From NCBI RefSeq assembly GCF_001314875.1, contig NZ_LJZS01000003.1, positions 1-64,000 of the forward strand: a stretch of 64,000 nt of DNA, read 5' to 3'. The stretch is from Halomonas sp. HL-48 (GTDB taxonomy: Bacteria; Pseudomonadota; Gammaproteobacteria; Pseudomonadales; Halomonadaceae). A program made the translations under genes and the position numbers. Shown in pieces: positions 62,780 through 64,000 of the stretch; positions within the stretch are counted from its first letter, which is position 1, and each line of letters begins with the position of its first letter. The notes under the pieces are model-generated. The model ran no database searches, was not told where the DNA came from, and saw only the letters and a program-made list of their open reading frames with translations.

Positions 62780-64000
62780 CAGCTTCGACCGGAAGCATTG
62801 ATGCCACGGTTGAGGCCGACGTCACCAAAATTATCGATATCCAGTCCTGGCTGACACGCCATGGCGAACGGCTGGTGTCGTCCCATGGCAATCTCCAGAT
62901 TGCCGAAGGAATCGTGCTTTGGCGCCATTCGCCAAGTTGGCTGCCGGTAGCGCTTTGGCCGGCCAATGCGGATGGGGTGGCGCTGCTGGATCTTGCCGAT
63001 CAGGTACGTGAAGCCGGTCGTGGTCTTGTCAGTACGCTGGATGGGGGTGGAATGTCACTCGGCTATCCGGTGTACGATCTTTCGCAGCGTTCTGAAGAGA
63101 CGCTGACGGGTGTAGTAGCACTGCGTGTACTGCGTAAAGGTGCTGCGGTCGAGGTGCCGGATGAAGCAGATTTGGTGCCATTGATGCAGCACTTGGAAGA
63201 TGCTGTGGCCGGGCTTGAGCGGGATATTCTCGCTCGTCACCATGCATCGACCGTTTTGCAGCAATCAAGGCTTGGAGAGCATCTCACCCTACTGGCATCA
63301 GTCCTGGAGCAACCCAGCTTCAATGCCGCTGCCATGCAGTTGACCACACGACTGGCGACCACGCTGGAAGCAGAGCGGGTAAGCCTGGGTTGGCGACGGA
63401 GTAGTCGCACGCGGATGCGCCAGATTTCACACAGCGCGCGCTTCAATCGCAAAATGAACCGTATCCGCGCCACGGAAGCGGCGATGGATGAAGCCCTCGA
63501 CCAGCGTCGTGCAGTCGTCTGGCCGACCTCCCAAGACGCTAACCAGGAACCTTCGGTGTCACCGGAGGTTTCGTCGGCACCTGTCAACCGCGCTCATGGT
63601 TCGCTTTGCCAGATGACCGACGTGCCTTGCGCATTGACGCTGCCCTGCCTGGATGAAGGCAAGCCGCGTGGGGCTATAACTATCGAGCGCGAGCATCCTT
63701 TCGATGATGAAGAGGTCGGTGCGCTGCAGAGTTTGATGGCGCTGTGTACGCGTGCCTTGGAAGAGAAACGTCGCAATGACCGATCTCTGCCGGTCAAAGT
63801 GATAGCGGCAATGGGGGACCATAGTGCCCGGTTATTGGGAGCCGGTCATCTTGGTTACAAGCTCACCGCGATTGTGCTGGCTGCGCTGGCCTCATTTGCC
63901 TTTTTCGCGACGGGCACCGAATATGCATCCACTGATGCCGAGCTCAAGAGTGATGTGCAGCGGGTTATCGCCACCCCTTTTCAGGGTTATATCGATGAAA
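62776..64000 (+). CDS. GAF domain-HlyD-type adaptor fusion (partial, runs off window)
   Basis: The first 408 residues are present; the frame is open at the window end. Its ATG overlaps the giant gene's stop (ATGA), so they are co-translated. Residues 1-165 are unassigned and contain SWLTRHGERLVSSHGNLQIA and predicted helices. About 172-338 look like a GAF domain (ATTLEAERVSLGWRRSSRTR, ALTLPCLDEGKPRGAITIER, HPFDDEEVGALQSLMALCTR). A single membrane helix is at about 363-382 (LTAIVLAALASFAFFATGTE). After it, AELKSDVQRVIATPFQGYID is the opening of a HlyD-type lipoyl region. So a cytoplasmic sensor is fused to a periplasmic adaptor that should dock with the TolC protein. No ABC ATPase is seen in the window; it may lie downstream. 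Confidence 0.85.
   Translation, partial: MTASTGSIDATVEADVTKIIDIQSWLTRHGERLVSSHGNLQIAEGIVLWRHSPSWLPVALWPANADGVALLDLADQVREAGRGLVSTLDGGGMSLGYPVYDLSQRSEETLTGVVALRVLRKGAAVEVPDEADLVPLMQHLEDAVAGLERDILARHHASTVLQQSRLGEHLTLLASVLEQPSFNAAAMQLTTRLATTLEAERVSLGWRRSSRTRMRQISHSARFNRKMNRIRATEAAMDEALDQRRAVVWPTSQDANQEPSVSPEVSSAPVNRAHGSLCQMTDVPCALTLPCLDEGKPRGAITIEREHPFDDEEVGALQSLMALCTRALEEKRRNDRSLPVKVIAAMGDHSARLLGAGHLGYKLTAIVLAALASFAFFATGTEYASTDAELKSDVQRVIATPFQGYIDE

Overview
The window looks like chromosomal DNA from a moderately GC-rich gammaproteobacterium, most likely Halomonas or another Halomonadaceae. The reasons are a Pseudomonas-like gene order (HAD phosphatase, rppH, ptsP, TSUP transporter, lgt, thyA, folA), very acidic surface and secreted proteins that suit a halophile, an acidic OmpC-like porin, and REP-type intergenic repeats. 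The genus is an inference; no rRNA or other taxonomic marker is present.

Layout. 1-671 is an intergenic array of about four and a half REPIN-like units of 121-122 bp. 672-4860 (minus) is an RND efflux pair, inner-membrane pump and periplasmic adaptor. 5104-17486 is mostly housekeeping: malate dehydrogenase, a HAD phosphatase, rppH, ptsP, an NRDE protein, a membrane-anchored receiver protein that looks like a decayed hybrid kinase, a TSUP transporter, lgt, thyA-folA, a ProQ/FinO-domain protein and a porin. Two related heptanucleotide microsatellites sit at 6171-6208 and 13725-13799.

17722-31336 is unusually rich in cyclic-di-GMP genes: a dCache-HAMP-PAS-GGDEF cyclase, a convergent multi-sensor GGDEF-EAL protein, a small periplasmic molybdopterin-fold (PruR-like) protein translationally coupled to a membrane GGDEF cyclase, and a KaiC-like double ATPase translationally coupled to a REC-GAF-GGDEF-EAL protein. 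A deleted remnant of a further EAL domain lies just after a tRNA-Arg(CCT). An AEC transporter and an acetamidase/formamidase-family gene lie among them.

31793-64000 holds an AraC-family regulator followed by what reads as one operon of at least 30.8 kb: a TolC-type outer membrane channel, an unrecognised protein, a SapC-family protein, a giant 8778-residue LEPR-XLL/RTX/beta-helix surface protein, and the start of a GAF domain-HlyD adaptor fusion that runs off the window. This is the most interesting locus. It appears to be a dedicated export system for a roughly 0.9-MDa acidic, calcium-binding surface protein, with an intracellular GAF sensor built into the adaptor and no ABC ATPase visible. 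The nearby c-di-GMP genes make regulated surface attachment a reasonable but unproven theme for the right-hand half.
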